64,000 nt of DNA from an uncultured Anaeroplasmataceae bacterium (GCA_910579215.1 CAJTTN010000001.1:248001-312000); one strand, 5' to 3'. Positions 27,589-37,799 are shown, counted from the first letter of the stretch. Notes: a model not told the origin generated them from the sequence alone. Numbers and translations: made by a program.

Positions 27589-27609
27589 AATAGGAGATTC
27601 TCCTATTTA
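27589..27609 (-). terminator. intrinsic terminator after the Sel1-repeat gene
   Basis: AAATAGGAGA and TCTCCTATTT form a hairpin with a one-base centre, followed on the minus strand by TTTTATAAA. Confidence 0.7.
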
Positions 27610-27619
27610 AAATTCATAA

Positions 27620-28984
27620 TTATGAGCTGAAAAGACGATTCATAATCTTTTTAGCATTTTTATTTCCATAGAGGCATGCTTGGGTAAGCCAATTCTCTGC
27701 TTCTTTTCTATTTTTCTCTACGCCTGTACCATAAAGATAGCATAAGCCTAAATTGTACATAGCACCTGCATTCTTATATTTTGCTGCCTTAAGATACCAT
27801 TCTACTGCTCTTTCATCACTTTGTTCAATTCCTTTTCCGCTATGATAGAAATAACCAACATTAAGAATAGCCTCAGCATCCTCATGCTCTGCAGCCTGTA
27901 AAAATAGTTGAAAGGCTCTTTTATAATTTTTTCTAACGCCATTGCCTTCGCTATAGCATTGAGCCAAATTATAGATTGCTTCTACACTTCCTTGTTCTAT
28001 AGCCTTCTTATACCAAAATACAGCTTTTTTAGAATCTGGAGTTACACCATCTCCTAAGTCATAGCAATAGCCAAGATTATACATAGCATCTCCATGTTTC
28101 TGGTTTGCAGCCCTAGTAAAGCATTCAAAGGCTTTAGTAAGATTTTTAGTAACACCTACTCCATTAGAATAGCACTTTCCTAAATTGTTTAATGCTATAT
28201 CATAATTTTCACTAGCTGATCTTTCATACCAATAAGCTGCCTTAGGAAGACTTTTTCTTATGCCTTTTCCTTGCTCATAGCAGACTCCAACAATATTTTG
28301 AGCAACAAAATCCCCATGAAGAGCAGCACGCTTATACCACTTAAAGGATACCTCAGCATTAATTTCTACTCCAAGACCATGATCATAGCAATACCCTAAT
28401 TGATATTCTGAATCCACATCCTGCTTTCTTGCCGCTTTTTTATACCAATAAATCGCTTTTTGATAGTCCTGCTGGACAATATCGCCATAAAAATAATCAT
28501 CAGCTAATACCCATTGTGCAGCAGAATTTCCATGCTGTGCTGAACGTTCATACCAAAAAAAAGCTTTATCTATATCTTTAGAAATACCATAGCCTACCTC
28601 ATAGCAATAACCGATTAGGAATTCTGCATCCTTTTCTTTTTGTTTAGCTGCCTTTTCCATCCAATAAAAGCTCAATTCTAAATTTTTGCGAACACCTTTT
28701 CCATGATAATAGCAGTTGCTTAAATTGAATTGGGCAGCACTATTATTTTTTTCAGCAGCCTTTCTATACCAAAATACTGCTTTTCTATAATTCCTTTCTA
28801 TACCCTCTCCATCATAGTAACAATTTCCTAAGTTGTTTTGGGCATCTAAATGATTTTGCTTTGCTGCTTTCTCATACCAAAAAACAGCTTTTTCATACTC
28901 CTGCTTCTCATATAAAGCATTTGCTAAAGCATATTGCGCCTTTTTATCTCCACTTTCTGCTAATAAAATTTCTTCATTTTTCAT
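27620..28984 (-). CDS. Sel1-like (TPR-type) repeat protein
   Basis: The 454-residue protein is made almost wholly of about twelve 36-residue Sel1 repeats, each with the pattern A...LG.CY..G.GV..[N/D]...A..WY.KAA. Examples are LGNCYYDGEGIERNYRKAVFWY and LGYCYDLGDGVTPDSKKAVFWY. No signal peptide or membrane span is present, so it is cytoplasmic. Sel1 proteins act as scaffolds for protein complexes; the partner here is unknown. It is monocistronic. Confidence 0.92.
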   Translation of the reverse strand: MKNEEILLAESGDKKAQYALANALYEKQEYEKAVFWYEKAAKQNHLDAQNNLGNCYYDGEGIERNYRKAVFWYRKAAEKNNSAAQFNLSNCYYHGKGVRKNLELSFYWMEKAAKQKEKDAEFLIGYCYEVGYGISKDIDKAFFWYERSAQHGNSAAQWVLADDYFYGDIVQQDYQKAIYWYKKAARKQDVDSEYQLGYCYDHGLGVEINAEVSFKWYKRAALHGDFVAQNIVGVCYEQGKGIRKSLPKAAYWYERSASENYDIALNNLGKCYSNGVGVTKNLTKAFECFTRAANQKHGDAMYNLGYCYDLGDGVTPDSKKAVFWYKKAIEQGSVEAIYNLAQCYSEGNGVRKNYKRAFQLFLQAAEHEDAEAILNVGYFYHSGKGIEQSDERAVEWYLKAAKYKNAGAMYNLGLCYLYGTGVEKNRKEAENWLTQACLYGNKNAKKIMNRLFSS

Positions 28985-29126
28985 TGACTCACCTAGTATA
29001 ATGGAATAAATTAAGTAATCATATTTTATAAAATACTTTCTAAACTAAGATTCTTACTAAAGGATACCCTTGATCATAATATAACAAAAAAATACACTTT
29101 CCACAACTTAAATACTAAATTACAGA

Positions 29127-29957
29127 TTAATTTTCATCATATTCATCTAAAAAAGATATTTCCTTATTATGCAGCTTATAGCCGATGACCTTATCAACAT
29201 TTACATTGAAGGGTGCTTTAAATATATTTTTTTCAACAAAAGGGTTATATTTTAATAAATCCTTAATCAGTAGCTTAGTATCGTAACGCTTTGAGCCTGT
29301 TAAATCCTTACTTTTATTTATATCTTCAGTAAATTTACAAGCACAATTTAAAAAAACAAGCTCATTATAATTGACCCAACGCTGTATATCTCTTTCCCTT
29401 ATAAAATACATTGGTCTAATTAATTCCATTCCCTCATAGTTATCAGAGTGTAGCTTAGGCAGCATCGTTTGAAAGGATCCATTGTTTAGCATATTCATAA
29501 GAGTTGTTTCAATGACATCATCATAATGGTGCCCTAAAGCAATTTTATTACATCCTAATTCCTTAGCAAGCTTATACAGAGCACCTCTACGCATTTTTGC
29601 GCATAAATAACATGGTGTCTTAGTTTGGGCATTTGCTATTTCAAATATATCTGTATTTTTAACTATTGCATCAATATGTAATAGATTGAGATTGGATTGG
29701 ATCAACTTTAAATTTCTTTCATTATATCCTGGATTCATAACTAAATAGGTAACCTCAAATTCAAAATCTGAATGTCTTTTTAACTCCTGAAATAGTTTAG
29801 CTAGAAGCATAGAATCCTTACCTCCTGATATACAAACACAAACCTTATCCTTAGGCTTTAACAGCTGAAATTCCTTTAAGGCTTTGACAAAAGGAGCCCA
29901 CAAATGAGCTCTATAGGTTTTTATAATTGTTCTTTCTATTTCTTGATGGCGTTCCAT
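29127..29957 (-). CDS. TtcA-like tRNA thiolation ATPase (PP-loop)
   Basis: PP-loop ATPase with the P-loop ISGGKDSMLL, the cysteine pair PCYLCAK near residue 135, ALGHHYDDVIETTLMNM after it, and a further FLNCAC near the C terminus, all features of TtcA, which makes 2-thiocytidine at position 32 of tRNAs with a 4Fe-4S cluster. Some TtcA relatives act on other bases, so the modification is a family inference. I chose ATG 29957 (MERHQEIER), which has AGGAAGG before it; an ATG seven codons upstream lacks a site. Confidence 0.85.
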   Translation of the reverse strand: MERHQEIERTIIKTYRAHLWAPFVKALKEFQLLKPKDKVCVCISGGKDSMLLAKLFQELKRHSDFEFEVTYLVMNPGYNERNLKLIQSNLNLLHIDAIVKNTDIFEIANAQTKTPCYLCAKMRRGALYKLAKELGCNKIALGHHYDDVIETTLMNMLNNGSFQTMLPKLHSDNYEGMELIRPMYFIRERDIQRWVNYNELVFLNCACKFTEDINKSKDLTGSKRYDTKLLIKDLLKYNPFVEKNIFKAPFNVNVDKVIGYKLHNKEISFLDEYDEN

Positions 29958-30123
29958 AAACCTTCCTATCCTTATCATTAAATTATTCTTTTTTATCCAT
30001 CTTTAAGAATACAGTTAAAGGCTTTGGATAAAACGTATAGAATGATGTTAAACTATTTTTTAGTTTTCTTTTATTATATCTAAATTGTACTTTCTTGTCA
30101 ATTTTACAATATTCCATAAAAAA

Positions 30124-30139
30124 AGGACGTTTCCGTCCT
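30124..30139 (-). terminator. intrinsic terminator after the DacF-type gene
   Basis: AGGACG and CGTCCT with a four-base loop, followed on the minus strand by TTTTTT; it overlaps the stop codon. Confidence 0.7.
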
Positions 30140-31301
30140 ATACTAATAATTTTAAACATATCGATTTTAATAGCTCAAAGAAATTTTTTCGTTCTATAGT
30201 TTCTTTACTTCCTAGCTTTCCTTCTAAAACCTGTTTTCCATCTAGAAATACTGTAGCTTTTCCTTCACAGATAGAATCCTTAATTTCATAGGTATATTCT
30301 ACTTCAAACTTTTGCTTACTATCCTTTTTAGAAAGATAGAAAACATCTTCTAGAACAACAACATTGACTCTATTTTTATAAAGAATATGGTCAATAGATT
30401 CAACAACCTTATCCTTAGCAATCACTTTTTCTAATTTATAGTTTGCATACCCCCAACGCAAAAGCTCTAAGGATTCTGCATTTCTAGTCGTTGGCTTATC
30501 ATAACCAAATACAACAGTAATAAGTCCCATATTATCTTGCTTCATATGAAGTGTGATGCAATACTTAGAAAAGGAGGTATATCCTGTCTTTAACCCATCT
30601 AAATATTTTACTCGGCCTATCATCTTATTTGTGTTTACTAGCCAAAAGGGCTTTGCAGTATCCTTACGAATGTAATCCTCTTGAAGGTTGGTATAATTCA
30701 AAACATCAGGATACTTCTTTATAAGATGATTTGAGATCATTGCTAAATCATAAGCAGATGTATAATGGTTTTTACTAGACAATCCTGTGCAATCAGAAAA
30801 ATGTGTATTTTTTAAACCAAGTGCTGCTACCTTATCATTCATTTTTTGTACGAATTGTTCTTCTGAACCAGCAAGATGCATAGCCATAGCAATAGCCGCA
30901 TCATTTGCTGAAGCAATGCAAATGCACTTCAATAGCTCATCAACATTTATTTCATCTCCAACGGATAAAAATGCCTTAGATCCTTCCACCTTAGTAGGCT
31001 CCTCTGTTATAGTAAGCATTGTATCCTTTGTAATTTGTTTAGCTTCTAATGCTTCATAAATTAATAAAAGTGTCATAATTTTGGTCATAGAGGCAGGAGG
31101 AAGTCTTCGATCCTTTTCCTTATCAAATAATACTTTATTAGAACTTGTTTCTACCAAAATGGCAGATGTACTTCCTCCACATAAATCTGGTGCTACTGTA
31201 TCTGTAGGTACAGTATCTTCTATCTGATCTGTAGCATTTCCTGTTAATGAAAAAAAGCAAAGGCTTACTATTAATACTATCGCTAATAAAAATTTCTTCA
31301 T
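30138..31301 (-). CDS. D-alanyl-D-alanine carboxypeptidase (DacF/PBP5-type)
   Basis: A secreted 387-residue serine carboxypeptidase with signal peptide MKKFLLAIVLIVSLCFFSLT. Active-site blocks are PPASMTKIM (SxxK), ASANDAA (SxN) and LDGLKTGYT (KTG), followed by a beta-rich C-terminal domain and a short amphipathic end typical of membrane-anchored PBP5 types. It trims the terminal D-Ala of peptidoglycan stem peptides. I chose ATG 31301 with a GGTGAT site over an upstream GTG. Confidence 0.95.
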   Translation of the reverse strand: MKKFLLAIVLIVSLCFFSLTGNATDQIEDTVPTDTVAPDLCGGSTSAILVETSSNKVLFDKEKDRRLPPASMTKIMTLLLIYEALEAKQITKDTMLTITEEPTKVEGSKAFLSVGDEINVDELLKCICIASANDAAIAMAMHLAGSEEQFVQKMNDKVAALGLKNTHFSDCTGLSSKNHYTSAYDLAMISNHLIKKYPDVLNYTNLQEDYIRKDTAKPFWLVNTNKMIGRVKYLDGLKTGYTSFSKYCITLHMKQDNMGLITVVFGYDKPTTRNAESLELLRWGYANYKLEKVIAKDKVVESIDHILYKNRVNVVVLEDVFYLSKKDSKQKFEVEYTYEIKDSICEGKATVFLDGKQVLEGKLGSKETIERKNFFELLKSICLKLLV

Positions 31302-31350
31302 GTATATCACCAGTAAAGTATATGTAATAAAAGATAAATTAGAACAAAAA

Positions 31351-31368
31351 AAGAGACCTAAGCCTCTT
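31351..31368 (-). terminator. intrinsic terminator after the DUF368 gene
   Basis: AAGAGGC and GTCTCTT (one G-T pair) with a four-base loop, then TTTTTTTGTTC on the minus strand; it overlaps the stop codon. Confidence 0.65.
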
Positions 31369-32233
31369 CTTCTAAACTATCATTTCTTCTATTTCTTTTT
31401 GTGAACCAAAACAGGATAACAGACAATATGATAATACAAATAAAACAACCGATTCCAACACCAATATGTAGTGGTGTAAGTAAATCCTTAAAATCAAAGG
31501 CTAAGAAAAGACCAATGATGGAAGCAATAACAAATCCTACAATAGCCCATTTTGTTTGATGAACAAAGCGCTTCAACAAAAATCTCATGAGCTTAGCTAT
31601 GGAAAAGAATCCAACAAGTAATCCAATAGCAAATAACAATAAAATTACTATGGAATCTAATGGTGTTGTTAGTATATTTGAAATTGTATCTAAAAGTGGT
31701 TTATATAAGCCTATAATTAATAATAGCATAGAGCCACTAATTCCTGGTATAACTAATGCAACAGAGGCTAAAATACCAGAAATAAATAATAGAGGATACA
31801 TATACCAAGCCATATTTAAATTCAAGACTATATCGTTTCCCAAAGGAATAAAGCATAAACCAATACAAAGACAAAAGGCGAATAGTGAACATAAAATATC
31901 TATTTTATGTAATCCTGTTTTATAAGCTTCTAAACACATTTTTGGACATGAAACTAGCATAAGAGCAACAAAAGTCATACATAGTTCAAAAGGAATATGC
32001 TCAATAGCTAGCTTCAATGGAAAATACATTGCCATAAATGCAAGAATCATTCCCAAAAGAAAAGGTAGCAAAAACAATAGCCCTTTTTTTAACTCTTTTC
32101 GTAAACTACTTATTCTTAATATTAACTCATCATAAATTCCTAATAAGACAGCTAAAGTTCCTCCACTAACACCAGGAATAATCATACCAATTCCTACGAC
32201 AGCACCTTTAGCTATAAGCTTTAAATATTTCAT
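31358..32233 (-). CDS. DUF368 integral membrane protein
   Basis: A 291-residue protein with eight to nine membrane spans. Two near-identical motifs, GMIIPGVSGGTLAVLLGIYD at the N terminus and ALVIPGISGSMLLLIIGLY near residue 160, mark the inverted-repeat DUF368 family. Members of this family have been linked to recycling of the C55 lipid carrier (PopT); here it precedes a peptidoglycan carboxypeptidase, which fits a cell-wall lipid role. Assignment of the family is firm, the function is by homology. Confidence 0.9.
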   Translation of the reverse strand: MKYLKLIAKGAVVGIGMIIPGVSGGTLAVLLGIYDELILRISSLRKELKKGLLFLLPFLLGMILAFMAMYFPLKLAIEHIPFELCMTFVALMLVSCPKMCLEAYKTGLHKIDILCSLFAFCLCIGLCFIPLGNDIVLNLNMAWYMYPLLFISGILASVALVIPGISGSMLLLIIGLYKPLLDTISNILTTPLDSIVILLLFAIGLLVGFFSIAKLMRFLLKRFVHQTKWAIVGFVIASIIGLFLAFDFKDLLTPLHIGVGIGCFICIIILSVILFWFTKRNRRNDSLEEEA

Positions 32234-32337
32234 AAACTGCTCCCTATTCTTTATAAAGAATATACATAATTATAGCACAGATCATCTAGAAACAAAACAA
32301 TAAATGACAAAAATATACAAGAAATAAAAATTATTGA

Positions 32338-32883
32338 TTACTTTGATAGTTTTTTCTTAACCTTTATCTTATGCTTAGATAACCCATAAAAGAATTGCTC
32401 CACATCCTTTGGATTTTGAAAAGCAGACTTCTTGCAGATGTAAATTTCCAAAGCTGAAATAACAAAGGATATCCTATCCTCATACTCTATAATTTGCTTT
32501 AGGGCAGTATAAGGATATTCTATGCGATTCACCTTTGAACCAATTTTTACTAAAAGCTGAAAGCTTTCCTCTTTAAAAGTAAAGCTATTGGTCAATCCTT
32601 TTTCAGCTAATGCTGGATTTTGTTTTTGCGTTCTTCTTTTAATAGAAGCTATGGAATACGTATTGATTGCAGCTAAGGAAAAACCAAAGGCAATAAATAG
32701 ATATCCTAAAATTGTTGAATCCTGTTCGTTTCCTAGACTAAGAACTACTGCTAGTGTGATTATACCTACTAAAAGTAATAAGCTTGAAAAAATGTATTTT
32801 TTATAATAGTATTTTTTAGAGGTTAGAACTATCTCCTCTATTGCTTCTTCACCAGATAATATTGTAGTATTCTTGAGTATCAA
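32338..32883 (-). CDS. YcxB-like membrane protein
   Basis: A 181-residue protein with two adjacent membrane spans (residues about 33-52 and 60-80) and a C-terminal domain of about 95 residues rich in beta strands (FTFKEESFQLLV, RIEYPYTALKQIIEYEDRISFV), the layout of YcxB-like proteins. The start is TTG 32883, eight bases after AAGGAGG. Function unknown. Confidence 0.7.
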   Translation of the reverse strand: MILKNTTILSGEEAIEEIVLTSKKYYYKKYIFSSLLLLVGIITLAVVLSLGNEQDSTILGYLFIAFGFSLAAINTYSIASIKRRTQKQNPALAEKGLTNSFTFKEESFQLLVKIGSKVNRIEYPYTALKQIIEYEDRISFVISALEIYICKKSAFQNPKDVEQFFYGLSKHKIKVKKKLSK

Positions 32884-32909
32884 TTTTTAATCCTCCTTGA
32901 TTTGAAACA

Positions 32910-32939
32910 ATTATACCATATAAAATATACCTTTAGCAA
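32910..32939 (-). promoter_or_regulatory. promoter of the YcxB-like gene
   Basis: Minus strand TTGCTA (32934-32939), 18 bases, TATAAT (32910-32915), 25 bases before the AAGGAGG site. Confidence 0.65.
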
Positions 32940-32972
32940 GATAAAGAAAGCGTAGAAAAATTGAAGAATTGC

Positions 32973-33001
32973 TTTACAATTTTAATAATTTATGATACAA
33001 T
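32973..33001 (+). promoter_or_regulatory. promoter of the tRNA pair
   Basis: TTTACA (32973-32978), 17 bases, TACAAT (32996-33001), placing the transcript start about 12 bases before the first tRNA. Divergent from the YcxB-like gene promoter. Confidence 0.75.
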
Positions 33002-33020
33002 TCAATATGCGATTTAATAT

Positions 33021-33095
33021 AGCAGTTTAGCCAAGCGGTAAGGCAACGGACTCTGACCCCGTCATTCATAGGTTCGATCCCTATAACTGCTGCCA
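33021..33095 (+). tRNA. tRNA-Gln (CUG anticodon)
   Basis: A full cloverleaf: acceptor AGCAGTT/AACTGCT, D arm GCC...GGC, anticodon loop CTCTGAC with anticodon CTG, T arm with GTTCGATCC, and an encoded CCA end (75 bases). The anticodon stem ACGGA/CCCGT has an A-C mismatch at 31-39, next to the loop, where tRNA-Gln(UUG) of related bacteria has A-U. Confidence 0.93.
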
Positions 33096-33100
33096 ATAAT

Positions 33101-33174
33101 GCTTGCTTAGTTCATCGGTAGAACGTATCCATGGTAAGGATAAAAGGCTAGTTCGATTCTGGCAGTGAGCACCA
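33101..33174 (+). tRNA. tRNA-Thr (GGU anticodon)
   Basis: 74 bases with encoded CCA. Acceptor GCTTGCT pairs with AGTGAGC using two neighbouring wobble pairs; D arm GTTC/GAAC with a short seven-base loop; anticodon stem TATCC/GGATA with loop ATGGTAA, anticodon GGT; four-base variable loop; T arm GCTAG/CTGGC. The short D loop and variable loop look Gly-like, but G1-C72, C2-G71 and anticodon G35-U36 are threonine identity elements. Five bases after tRNA-Gln. Confidence 0.88.
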
Positions 33175-33186
33175 GTTAAATTAAAA

Positions 33187-33209
33187 CCTCTTAAGAAGAG
33201 GCTTTTTTT
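33187..33209 (+). terminator. terminator of the tRNA operon
   Basis: CCTCTT and AAGAGG with a three-base loop, followed by seven T. Confidence 0.85.
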
Positions 33210-33227
33210 GTTTCGTATAAAATAATA

Positions 33228-33248
33228 ATCCCCCCTCAACAGGGGGAA
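33228..33248 (-). terminator. intrinsic terminator after efp
   Basis: TCCCCC and GGGGGA with a six-base loop, followed on the minus strand by TTATTATTTT. Confidence 0.7.
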
Positions 33249-33282
33249 TTTTCTAATTGTTATCCACTTCTATGCCTTGTAC

Positions 33283-33828
33283 CTAGGCTCTAGACACATA
33301 GGTTCCATCTATTGTAGAAACAACCACACTAGTACCAACTTCTAAAAATGCAGGAACAGTAATTTCTAAATCGGTCTCTAGGATAGCTTTTTTCCGATCG
33401 GATCCCTTAACTGCTGGAGGAGTTTCCTTTATTTTTAAAGTTACCTTATCAGGAAGACTAACACCTAATATTTCTCCTTCATAAAAGGTAATGCTCACAT
33501 TAGCTCCCTCTAAAATAAATTTCTTTTCCCAAGCTAATCTCTTCTCAGCTATTTCTATTTGTTCATAGGTTTCCATATCCATAAAGGCCAAGGCTTCTCC
33601 TGTATTATAAATATATTGCATTTCCTTTCGTTCAATATAACATCTTTTAAATGCAGAATCACTTCCCTTTAAGGCTGTTTCCGTAACTGATCCAGTTCTT
33701 AAATCCTTCATTTTCACACGCACATAGGCCACTTTATTTTGAAGAACATGCATGAATTCTAGAATTTGCATAAGCTTACCATCATATTCTATTACCATTC
33801 CATTTTTTAAATCATTTGTTGCAACCAT
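33283..33828 (-). CDS. efp: elongation factor P with an atypical tip loop
   Basis: A 181-residue three-domain EF-P, which binds beside the peptidyl-tRNA and relieves stalling at proline runs. The end IDGTYVSRA and the KDLRTG block are typical. However, domain I lacks the usual KPGKG tip: after HV at 27-28 it reads LQNK, then VAYVR, so Lys32 (the residue modified in Bacillus) stays while the flanking Pro-Gly and Gly are lost and one residue is missing. A second short deletion lies after VKGSD in the domain II/III linker. It is the only EF-P seen here, so it is probably functional; modification is uncertain. Confidence 0.93.
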   Translation of the reverse strand: MVATNDLKNGMVIEYDGKLMQILEFMHVLQNKVAYVRVKMKDLRTGSVTETALKGSDSAFKRCYIERKEMQYIYNTGEALAFMDMETYEQIEIAEKRLAWEKKFILEGANVSITFYEGEILGVSLPDKVTLKIKETPPAVKGSDRKKAILETDLEITVPAFLEVGTSVVVSTIDGTYVSRA

Positions 33829-33856
33829 TTGTATCCTCCTTTCAATTCAAACAAAA

Positions 33857-33874
33857 AGGAGGAATGCTCCTCCT
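33857..33874 (-). terminator. intrinsic terminator after eno
   Basis: AGGAGG and CCTCCT around a short loop, followed on the minus strand by TTTTTG. Confidence 0.75.
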
Positions 33875-33890
33875 AAATGTTTAATTTTTA

Positions 33891-35207
<1,317 letters not shown>

Positions 35208-35309
35208 TTACATCTCCTTAAGAATATTTTTTATAGTATTTTTCTACCATTAGATATTATACAATATTTTCTATTGATTTTCCTAGTATAATAATTTTCA
35301 TTTTGAAAG

Positions 35310-35319
35310 AAAACGTTTT
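35310..35319. promoter_or_regulatory. weak cre-like palindrome upstream of enolase
   Basis: AAAACGTTTT matches the core of catabolite-responsive elements (11 of 14 positions over the wider site), about 110 bases before the eno start. Suggestive only; no CcpA gene is visible here. Confidence 0.25.
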
Positions 35320-35351
35320 ACACTTTCCAATTTTATCAAATCCTATAGCTA

Positions 35352-35984
35352 TTAAATCATATCATAAAGGCTTTTTAATCTTTTATGAATTAGCATAGTA
35401 AATAAAACTACGATTCCTGATAACAACAAATTAAATGGAATAACGGCTAAAAATATATAGCAGGTCATAAAAGTATCTTTTGTTGCCTCAATTTTACCAA
35501 AGGATATCAATTGAAAGGCAGAGTTTGACATACCAACCAATGGAGTCATATCTCCTTTAAAATAAAGATGAGTAAACCAAGGTATATTAATAAACATATT
35601 TGAAAGAATTGCCATAAAAACCCATGAAACCATTACAGTTGAAAAAGCAATAAGAGTTTTGTGCTTGTTATCTAATTTATGATATATAAGACCTGCAGGG
35701 ATTACGACAGCTAAGCCATTGAGTACATCTGCTACCTCTCCAACATACATTGTACCTGTTCCAGGAGGCAAAATCCATTTTAGAAGACAACGAATAATGA
35801 CACAAGCACAAGCATCCCATGGTCCAAGCATAAATGCACAAATTAAAATTGGAATCATCGAAAAATTTATATCCAAAAACGAAGGAAAAATAGGTAATGG
35901 AAATTTAACATAACAATATAATAAAGTAGATATAGTAGCAAATATAGCTACAAATGATATTCGTTTGATCGCATTTTTTTTCAT
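35352..35984 (-). CDS. ribU: ECF riboflavin transporter substrate-binding subunit RibU
   Basis: A 210-residue protein with about six membrane spans, the S-component of an energy-coupling-factor transporter. The stretch ILICAFMLGPWDACACVIIRCLLKW and VGEVADVLNGLAVVIPAGLIY match RibU-type S-components. The FMN riboswitch directly in front makes riboflavin the near-certain substrate. The shared ATPase and EcfT subunits are not in the window. Confidence 0.9.
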   Translation of the reverse strand: MKKNAIKRISFVAIFATISTLLYCYVKFPLPIFPSFLDINFSMIPILICAFMLGPWDACACVIIRCLLKWILPPGTGTMYVGEVADVLNGLAVVIPAGLIYHKLDNKHKTLIAFSTVMVSWVFMAILSNMFINIPWFTHLYFKGDMTPLVGMSNSAFQLISFGKIEATKDTFMTCYIFLAVIPFNLLLSGIVVLFTMLIHKRLKSLYDMI

Positions 35985-36012
35985 AAATTACTCCTTATTT
36001 TTAAAAAATAAA

Positions 36013-36164
36013 ATCCCTAAAAATACTTTAGGGATACGAAAAAACAAAAAATTCCTTTACTTCTCACATCCAGACTCTACTGTCGGTATAGGAATTTCAC
36101 CTATTCATGCCTAAGCTCGCGGACTTTACCGCCGGTATGGAATTTCACCAAACCCCGAAGTATT
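36013..36164 (-). promoter_or_regulatory. FMN riboswitch (RFN element) with terminator, controlling ribU
   Basis: The minus strand contains the conserved RFN blocks CTTCGGGG (36153-36160), GTGAAATTCC, CCGGCGGTAAAGTCCGCGAG, a second GTGAAATTCC and CTGGATGTGAGAA. A terminator hairpin (36013-36035, ATCCCTAAA/TTTAGGGAT) follows before ribU. Binding of FMN should stop transcription. Confidence 0.97.
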
Positions 36165-36275
36165 TATACTATTTTATTTATTTAATTCTATCATACAAAT
36201 ATATTCTTGTCAAACTCAACGAATAAAAACAACGGAGAGTTGAATCCTTTAGACAAGAAATGAATGTTTAATTCA

Positions 36276-37799
36276 TTATTTTACAATTAAAGATTTTGAT
36301 GTCATTTCTACTGGTACTTCTACACCAAGCAACTCCAATAGAGTTGGAGCAATATCTGATAAAATACCATCTCTTATTTTTATAGATTTATCTGTTATAA
36401 CAACTGGTACAAGATTTGTTGTATGAGCTGTAAACGGCTTACCATCTACATCTAATAGCTTTTCTGCATTTCCATGATCTGCTGTTATTAACGCTACTCC
36501 ACCAACCTCATCTAAGGCTTGAACGCATCTTCCAACACAGGTATCTACAGCTTCCACAGCCTTAATTGCTGCTGGTATTACTCCTGTATGTCCAACCATA
36601 TCACAGTTAGCAAAATTTAAAATGATAGTATCATATTTTTTACTATGTATTGCATCTACAACCTTATCACATACTTCATATGCACTCATTTGTGGCTGCA
36701 AATCATAGGTCGCTACCTTAGGGGAGTTTACTAAAATACGATCTGCTCCTTCGATTTCGCGGTCTGCTCCACCATCAAAGAAAAAAGTCACATGAGCATA
36801 TTTCTCAGTTTCAGCAATACGTAACTGCTTAAGTCCAGCTTTAGAAACTACATCACCGAATAAATTATCTAATTTTTGTAAACCAAAGGCTAAAGGTCCC
36901 TTCACTGTATCTGCATATTTCATCATAGAAACATAGAAGACATTCTTAGGGGCATGAGATAAATCCATGCGATATGGTTTTTCTGCATTATAAACTATAC
37001 CCTCTGGGTTAGATAAACATGTAGAGATTTGAATTGCACGGTCAGGTCTAAAGTTGGCAAATACGATTGAATCACCATCTTCTACCATTCCATCCTTAGC
37101 ACTCACAAAAGGTACCATGAATTCATCTGTAACTCCCTTAGCATAAGAAGCTTCAATTCCAGCAAAAGGATCAGCAAAATATTCTCCCTTTGCTATAGTC
37201 ATTGCATCATAGGCTACCTGAATACGGTCGTAATTTTTATCACGATCCATACCATAATATCTACCTCCAACAGTTGCAACTGTAACATGGCCTTCCTCAA
37301 CTATTTTCTTTAAATAGATACCTGCACTTTTAGGTGCAACATCTCTACCATCCAAAAATGCATGATAGTACACTTTTTCTAATCCTAATTTATGAGCAAG
37401 CTTTGCAATAGCAATAATGTGAGATGTATGAGAATGTACTCCGCCGTCACTACAAAGTCCAAAGATATGAAACTTCTTATTGTTATTTTTTGCTCTATTG
37501 ATAGCTTCTACAATCGCTTCATTTTGATTGAACTCTCCTGTTTTAATAGAATTATTGATACGAGACAAAGATTGCCAAACAATTCTACCAGCACCTATAT
37601 TCATATGACCTACTTCAGAATTTCCCATTTGTCCTTCTGGTAAACCTACAGCTTCTCCACTGGCATCTAAAGTTTTTGTATCATATTCGTTAAAAATACG
37701 ATCCAAATTTGGATGTTTTGCAAGGCTAACTGCATTTCCATTTCCTGAGGCAGCAAGTCCATATCCATCCATTATTATTAACATAACTGGTTTTTTCAT
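36276..37799 (-). CDS. gpmI: 2,3-bisphosphoglycerate-independent phosphoglycerate mutase
   Basis: A 507-residue two-manganese enzyme of the alkaline phosphatase superfamily, interconverting 3- and 2-phosphoglycerate. Metal and nucleophile motifs: IIMDGYG at the N terminus, GNSEVGHMNIGAG with the phosphorylated Ser, DGRDVAPKSA, NFANCDMVGHTG, TADHGNAEK and FTAHTTNLVP. Full length, with AAGGAG before ATG 37799. Confidence 0.97.
   Translation of the reverse strand: MKKPVMLIIMDGYGLAASGNGNAVSLAKHPNLDRIFNEYDTKTLDASGEAVGLPEGQMGNSEVGHMNIGAGRIVWQSLSRINNSIKTGEFNQNEAIVEAINRAKNNNKKFHIFGLCSDGGVHSHTSHIIAIAKLAHKLGLEKVYYHAFLDGRDVAPKSAGIYLKKIVEEGHVTVATVGGRYYGMDRDKNYDRIQVAYDAMTIAKGEYFADPFAGIEASYAKGVTDEFMVPFVSAKDGMVEDGDSIVFANFRPDRAIQISTCLSNPEGIVYNAEKPYRMDLSHAPKNVFYVSMMKYADTVKGPLAFGLQKLDNLFGDVVSKAGLKQLRIAETEKYAHVTFFFDGGADREIEGADRILVNSPKVATYDLQPQMSAYEVCDKVVDAIHSKKYDTIILNFANCDMVGHTGVIPAAIKAVEAVDTCVGRCVQALDEVGGVALITADHGNAEKLLDVDGKPFTAHTTNLVPVVITDKSIKIRDGILSDIAPTLLELLGVEVPVEMTSKSLIVK

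Noticed and set aside
31587-31925. Plus-strand 112-codon frame opposite the DUF368 gene
   Set aside because: Mirror of a conserved membrane protein; low-complexity composition and no ribosome site.
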